Origin: CAVYWD01 sp963772225
Lineage (GTDB): Bacteria; Myxococcota; Myxococcia; Myxococcales; UBA5297
Length of the DNA: 64,000 bases
Assembly (NCBI GenBank): GCA_963772225.1
Contig: CAVYWD010000002.1
Span: forward strand, 2,480,001-2,544,000
Reading direction: 5' to 3'
Below are positions 60,150-64,000 of the stretch, piece by piece. The notes under the pieces are model-generated. The model saw only the letters and a program-made list of their open reading frames with translations, had not been told where the DNA came from and did no database searches. Positions within the stretch are counted from its first letter, which is position 1. Every line of letters begins with the position of its first letter. Position numbers and translations under genes: made by a program.

Positions 60150-61646
60150 TCAGCCGACGCGCACGCCGAAGGGCGGCGAAGTGAGCGCGGCGACCGTCGC
60201 GTGCCGCCCGCCCGCGCGCTCGCGGGCCCGGTCCAGTGCCTGCACCAGCGTCTCGGCCTCCTGGAACCCCAGCCGCTGGGCGACCGCCGGCGAGGCGCCC
60301 ACCGCGATGACCCCGCCGGCTTGCGAGAGCGTGGACCAGGCCAGGTACCAGGCGTGGAACGGGTGGAGCCCGTGGAGCGCGTGGCGCCGCCGGTAGGCGG
60401 AGACGTACTCCGGGCGGCCGGCGAAGCGGTCCTCGTCGCGGGCGGCCATGGCGAAGGGGTCGCGGGTCGCCGCGAGCACCTGGTTGTAGAACTCCAGATA
60501 CGGCAGGTGCGAGGCGCGGTCGAACTCCTCGCGCAGCGGGGCGAGGAGGATGACCTGGCCGCCGGGCTTGAAGAGGGGCGGCCCCGCGCGCCAGCCGAGC
60601 AGGTACCCGAAGGCGTTGCAGGCGGCGAGCACCGGGTTCGTCCGCCCGCCGTCCGAGAAGGGCCCCGCCGCGGGCACGCCCAGGACGACCACGTCCACCG
60701 GCTGCTTCACGCGGACCACGTTGGCCGCCTCCATGGCTTGGAGCGCGCGCTGGTGCGCCGCCTCGGTGGACCCGGCGAAGGCGCCCAGGAGCTGGTAATC
60801 GCCGTGGACGAGCCGAGAGGCGCGCTCGCGAAGCGAGAGGGGGACGCGGTTCCAGGCGGCGAGTGGCCTGGGCAGCGCGCCGGCCTGGAGCGCCGGCGGC
60901 CGCGAGGAGACGCGCGCGTCGAGCGCGAGCTCCACGTGAAAGAGGCGCAGCTTCTTCTCCAGCGCGACGCCGGCGGTCGAGAGGGCGCGGTGGAAGGGCG
61001 AGCCCGGGTCGAAGGGGCTGTGGCGGGCGAGGTTCTCGGCGCTGAAGAGGGCGCGCGCAGTGCGGGCCGAGGCGAGGCCGCCGACGAGCGTCGCGAAGCC
61101 GCCCTGCGGCGCCGCCTGGGCGACGCTCAGGGTGATGACGAGGTCGGCCTCGCGCAGGCGCGCGTCGAGCTCCAGCGGCAGGCCGTCGACGTCGCCGAAG
61201 TCGGCCAGGCGCGAAAGGTCCTCGGCGTCGTGGCACGCCGACTCGTGGGACGCCATGGTCTGAACGCCGGCCACGTGGGCGATTTCGGTGGGGCGGAAGA
61301 TGCGGGTGACCCCCGCGGCGCACAGGAGAAAGATGCGCTCGAGCGGGATGCCGCGGCGGTCCAGGAGGGCGATGAGCGCCTCGAGGGCGGCCGGGCGCGG
61401 GTCGACCCGAAGCGCAGGCACGGGGAAGGCCGGGCCGTCGAAGGCGATGACGACGCGGTCGCGCTCGGAGGCGAGCTCGGCGAGCGGCTTGCCGTCGACC
61501 GGGGCCTCGAGGGCCCGCGCCACGGCGGCGCGGACGTCCACCGGACCGGCTGCAGGTCGCGGCGGCGGGGGCTCGATGAAGAGGGTGTCGTCGGGCAGCG
61601 AGGCGGTGACGAACTCGGTCCCGGAGAGGAACAGGCAGCGGCGCAC
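60150..61646 (-). CDS. DUF2088 (LarA-like) protein, divergent
   Basis: A 498-aa protein related to the lactate racemase LarA (DUF2088). The N-domain gives ELASERDRVVIAFDGPAFP near 53 and a LarA-like block LERIFLLCAAGVTRIF near 100 followed by ESACHDAEDLS. In LarA the block carries ATGxHR, whose His helps catalysis; here it is AGVTR, so the reaction probably differs. The C-domain has VVVLGVPAAGPFSDGGRTNP near 335. No larB, larC or larE genes are nearby. The GTG start at 61646 lacks a clear ribosome-binding site and is uncertain. It may be a distant racemase/epimerase or have another role. Confidence 0.65.
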   Translation of the reverse strand: MRRCLFLSGTEFVTASLPDDTLFIEPPPPRPAAGPVDVRAAVARALEAPVDGKPLAELASERDRVVIAFDGPAFPVPALRVDPRPAALEALIALLDRRGIPLERIFLLCAAGVTRIFRPTEIAHVAGVQTMASHESACHDAEDLSRLADFGDVDGLPLELDARLREADLVITLSVAQAAPQGGFATLVGGLASARTARALFSAENLARHSPFDPGSPFHRALSTAGVALEKKLRLFHVELALDARVSSRPPALQAGALPRPLAAWNRVPLSLRERASRLVHGDYQLLGAFAGSTEAAHQRALQAMEAANVVRVKQPVDVVVLGVPAAGPFSDGGRTNPVLAACNAFGYLLGWRAGPPLFKPGGQVILLAPLREEFDRASHLPYLEFYNQVLAATRDPFAMAARDEDRFAGRPEYVSAYRRRHALHGLHPFHAWYLAWSTLSQAGGVIAVGASPAVAQRLGFQEAETLVQALDRARERAGGRHATVAALTSPPFGVRVG

Positions 61647-61750
61647 GGCCGAATGATGCGAGACCGGCGCGAGGTGCGCAAGGGCTCGCGCAGCTGCCGC
61701 TTCGTCCGCCGCCTTGCGACGGGACGGCGCGACGGCTGCGGCCGCCACGT

Positions 61751-63121
61751 CTAAGGGAACCGGCCCGAAGCCGCGAGAAGGTCGAGGCGCGCCTGCCGGG
61801 CGGAGTCCTCGGCGATGGCCGCCTGCGTCTGCGCGTCGCGCGCGGTGCGCTCGGCGTCGATGACCTCGAGGTTGGTCGTCGCCCCCAGCCGATACGCCTC
61901 GGAGGCGAGCTGCAGCGCCTCGGTCGCGAGCGCCGAGGCCTGCCGAGAGGAGACGAGCGCCCGGTCGGCGCGCTTGAGCTCCTCGAAGGACGCGCGCACC
62001 TCGCTCCGGGCCTGCCGCACCGCGGCCTCGACGTTCGTCGCCGCCTCGGACTCCTGCGCCGAGCGCTCCTTCTTGACGCCCTCGCGGCTCCCGCCGTCGT
62101 ACAGGGTCCATCCGAAGACGAGCAGCGCCTGCCAACCCGTCTTCGGCAGCGTCAGCGTCGCCGGGTTCTGCAGAAACGGCTGGAACTGGGCGGACAGGAA
62201 GGGCAGGTAGTCGGCGTAGGTGTCGCGCGTGACGTGGCGGGCGGCGAGCTGGCGGGCCTCGGCGAGCTGCACGTCCGTCCGCTTCGCCCCCGCCTCCGCC
62301 ACGCCCTGCTCGGCGCTGTCGGGCGGCTTCGGCAGCGAGACGTCGTTGAGGGCGTCGACGGAGCCGGCGTCGCCCAGGAGAACGCCCAGCGCTTCCTGCG
62401 TGCGCCGAAGGTTGTAGATGGAGACCTCCAGGTTGGCGGTGGTCGTGGCCACCTCCTGGGAGGCCCGCACCTCGTCCAACCGCCGGCCCAGCCCGCCCAG
62501 CCAACGGCCGTGCGCGTAGTCGAAGTGGGCCTTCGCCGTGGCCACGGCGAGCTGGTTCACCTCGAGGAGCCGGTGCTGCGACACCACCGTGAGGTACGCC
62601 CTGGCGACGGCGATGGCGATGGTGCGCTGAACGTCCTTGGAGGAGACCTCCGTGACGTCGCGGTTCTCCAGCGCGTGCGCCCAACCGGCCCAGCGCGACG
62701 GCGACACCAGCGGGACCGTGGCCGTCAGGTTGGCGTTGAGGGACGTCTTGGGCGAGATGATGTTGCCGTTGAGCACTCGGTTGTGGTCGAGCTCGGTCCC
62801 GGTCGCGTTGGCCGTGAGCTGTGGCAGCGTCGGTCCACGCACCTCCTGCACCAGGCCCTCGGCGCGGCGGATCTCGGCGATGGCCACCTGCACCGTGGGG
62901 TTCCGGGCGAGGGCGCGGCGCAGGGCCTCGTCCAGGCTGACGACCGGGAGCGCCTCGCCGGGGCCGGCCGCGGCGGCGCTGGGCTCGAGCGTCGGAACCG
63001 GGGGCTGCGCCTCCTGCGCGGCGGCGAGCAGCGGGAGCGCCAGCACGAGCAGCGGCGCGAGCGTCGCGTGGGCCAACCATCGGCTGCCCACGATGCCGGT
63101 CACCTTGAGAGCGGCACTCAT
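61751..63121 (-). CDS. TolC-family outer-membrane efflux protein
   Basis: A 456-aa outer-membrane channel. A signal peptide ends near residue 36 (LLAAAQEAQ). Two TolC-type OEP repeats follow (about 55-245 and 255-450) with long coiled segments, including VVSLDEALRRALARNPTVQV and the late EAYRLGATTNLEVIDAERT. It should form a trimeric tunnel for the RND pump encoded just upstream on the same strand. ATG 63121 is the first start that leaves a compact signal peptide. A strong hairpin lies in the gap to the pump gene. Confidence 0.9.
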   Translation of the reverse strand: MSAALKVTGIVGSRWLAHATLAPLLVLALPLLAAAQEAQPPVPTLEPSAAAAGPGEALPVVSLDEALRRALARNPTVQVAIAEIRRAEGLVQEVRGPTLPQLTANATGTELDHNRVLNGNIISPKTSLNANLTATVPLVSPSRWAGWAHALENRDVTEVSSKDVQRTIAIAVARAYLTVVSQHRLLEVNQLAVATAKAHFDYAHGRWLGGLGRRLDEVRASQEVATTTANLEVSIYNLRRTQEALGVLLGDAGSVDALNDVSLPKPPDSAEQGVAEAGAKRTDVQLAEARQLAARHVTRDTYADYLPFLSAQFQPFLQNPATLTLPKTGWQALLVFGWTLYDGGSREGVKKERSAQESEAATNVEAAVRQARSEVRASFEELKRADRALVSSRQASALATEALQLASEAYRLGATTNLEVIDAERTARDAQTQAAIAEDSARQARLDLLAASGRFP

Positions 63122-63200
63122 CCATTTGCCGGCACTGGACCCTGAGCCGATCTCGGCAATTCCCCTCCGAACCCAGCCGGCTTCAGCCGGCTTCCCACGG

Positions 63201-63240
63201 GTAGCCGGACCATTCATGGTCCGGCGGGGCGAGCGGCTAC
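63201..63240 (-). terminator. Nested hairpin between the RND and tolC-like genes
   Basis: CCGGACCAT (63205-63213), a 2-base loop and ATGGTCCGG (63216-63224) form a 9-bp stem. GTAGCC (63201-63206) and GGCTAC (63235-63240) can pair outside it. There is no T-tract, and it overlaps the RND stop codon. It may modulate read-through or mRNA decay, or be a copy of a palindromic repeat. Confidence 0.4.
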
Positions 63241-64000
63241 CCATGGGCGACCCCCGCTGCGGCGTGCGGCGCCGCAGGAGCCGGCGGCGCGTCGTCGTCC
63301 TCCCGCTTCTCGCGGTGCCCGAACTTCTCGAGCAGCGAGTAGAGCGAGGGCACCAGGAAGAGCGTGAAGAACGTGGACACCGTGAGCCCGCCGATGACCG
63401 CGCGGGCGAGCGGCAGGTTCGTCTCGCTCCCCTCGCCGATGCCCAGCGCCATAGGGATGAGGCCCACGATGGTGGCGATGGTGGTCATGAGGATGGGCCG
63501 AAGCCGCGTCTTGCCCGCCTCCACCGTTGCGTCCATGACCGAGAGCCCGCGACCGCGCAGGACGTTGGCGAAGTCGACCAGCAGCACGCCGTTGGAGACC
63601 ACGATGCCGACCATCATGATGATGCCCATGAAGCTGTTGACCGAGAGCGTGGTGCCGGTGCCCCAGAGCATCAGGAACACCCCGGAGATGCCCAGCGGCA
63701 CCGAGAACATGATGACCAGCGGGTCGAGCAGCGAGTTGAACTGGCTGGCGAGCACCATGTAGACGAGCACGAGCGCCATGACCGCAGCGAATTTCAGGCC
63801 TGAGAAGGCCTGCTTCTGCGCCGCGCTCTGGCCGCCGAGCTGGGCGGAGAAGCCCTCGGGCGGGGGCAGCTCGTCCACCGCCGCCTGCGTCGCCACCGTG
63901 GCGGCCCCCAGGTCCTTGCCCGGCGCGACGTTTGCCGTCACGTCGATGATCCGCTGCAGGTACTTGCGGCTGATGGTCACCGGGCCGCTGCCGCGCTTGA
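63237..64000 (-). CDS. RND efflux pump (AcrB/CzcA-type), C-terminal part
   Basis: The last ~254 residues of an RND inner-membrane pump; the frame is open to the window edge, so the gene begins outside. It shows AAVMALVLVYMVLASQF, the LLDPLVIMFSVPL signature, IIMMVGIVVSNGVLLVDFAN (the N-loop of HAE-type pumps), and the conserved TTIATIVGLIPMALG end helix. It works with a periplasmic adaptor and the TolC protein encoded next to it. Drug (HAE) rather than metal type is suggested by the NGVLLVDFAN motif. Confidence 0.93.
   Translation of the reverse strand, partial: KRGSGPVTISRKYLQRIIDVTANVAPGKDLGAATVATQAAVDELPPPEGFSAQLGGQSAAQKQAFSGLKFAAVMALVLVYMVLASQFNSLLDPLVIMFSVPLGISGVFLMLWGTGTTLSVNSFMGIIMMVGIVVSNGVLLVDFANVLRGRGLSVMDATVEAGKTRLRPILMTTIATIVGLIPMALGIGEGSETNLPLARAVIGGLTVSTFFTLFLVPSLYSLLEKFGHREKREDDDAPPAPAAPHAAAGVAHG

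Overview
The window is very GC-rich DNA (a hand-counted 60-base sample at 15361-15420 is 75% GC). Its gene content looks like a Myxococcota (myxobacterial) chromosome: a Ser/Thr kinase with a single membrane helix, many lipoproteins whose lipobox is followed by Asp/Gly/Ser-rich linkers, an orphan histidine kinase, beta-helix and beta-propeller proteins, and a WGR/SWIM/MoxR/VWA gene set. I see no rRNA, tRNA or CRISPR array. The phylum is inferred from style and content, not from a marker gene.

Layout. 1-9.5 kb: kinase (5' end missing), metallo-beta-lactamase-fold enzyme, truncated PIN gene, PatZ-like acyl-CoA synthetase/acetyltransferase, TSUP exporter, M23 lipoprotein, a small unknown gene, secreted beta-helix protein. 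9.5-10.7 kb: a gene-poor stretch holding a four-helix-bundle (S23/IVP) gene with an internal stop, boxed by a 44-bp perfect inverted repeat made of hexanucleotide arrays. A third, solo copy of the array lies at 59.0 kb. 10.7-12.4 kb: HD-domain protein and MobA.

12.4-31.1 kb: on the minus strand lie five genes resembling the E. coli yehI-yehL-yehM-yehP-yehQ group: WGR-DUF4132, MoxR ATPase, DUF5682, VWA and SWIM proteins. The order is kept, but they are separated by a histidine kinase, a SIMPL protein, a lower-GC two-gene cassette (AAA ATPase plus TOPRIM/DUF4276-like partner), a ferredoxin, a ferritin-like protein and a rhamnogalacturonan lyase. The two-gene cassette looks like an anti-phage module and is bracketed by a 16-bp near-identical direct repeat. 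Three genes in this stretch carry apparent single frameshifts (near 16355, 17872 and 29400).

31-42.8 kb: O-antigen ligase-like protein, DUF362 ferredoxin, GH2 beta-galactosidase, a haem-motif beta-propeller lipoprotein, a decayed EamA transporter, a DUF599 protein and a possible 2H phosphoesterase. With the PL4 lyase at 25.4 kb, the GH2 enzyme suggests use of plant cell-wall polysaccharide.

42.8-50.7 kb: a soluble NAD-dependent formate dehydrogenase set (fdsG-fdsB-fdsA and fdsD, no fdsC), an oxalate/formate-type MFS transporter and a ModE-type regulator, with a candidate promoter/operator at about 49.95 kb. MobA at 11.6 kb could supply its bis-MGD cofactor. This block lies between two direct copies of one segment (42354-42798 and 51176-51902), the left copy being a deleted, frameshifted pseudogene.

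51.4-64 kb: a large protein of unknown function translationally coupled to a SUI1/YciH-like factor, two secreted proteins, a GT39-like membrane glycosyltransferase, inositol monophosphatase, a divergent DUF2088 (LarA-like) protein, TolC and the C-terminus of an RND pump that runs off the window.
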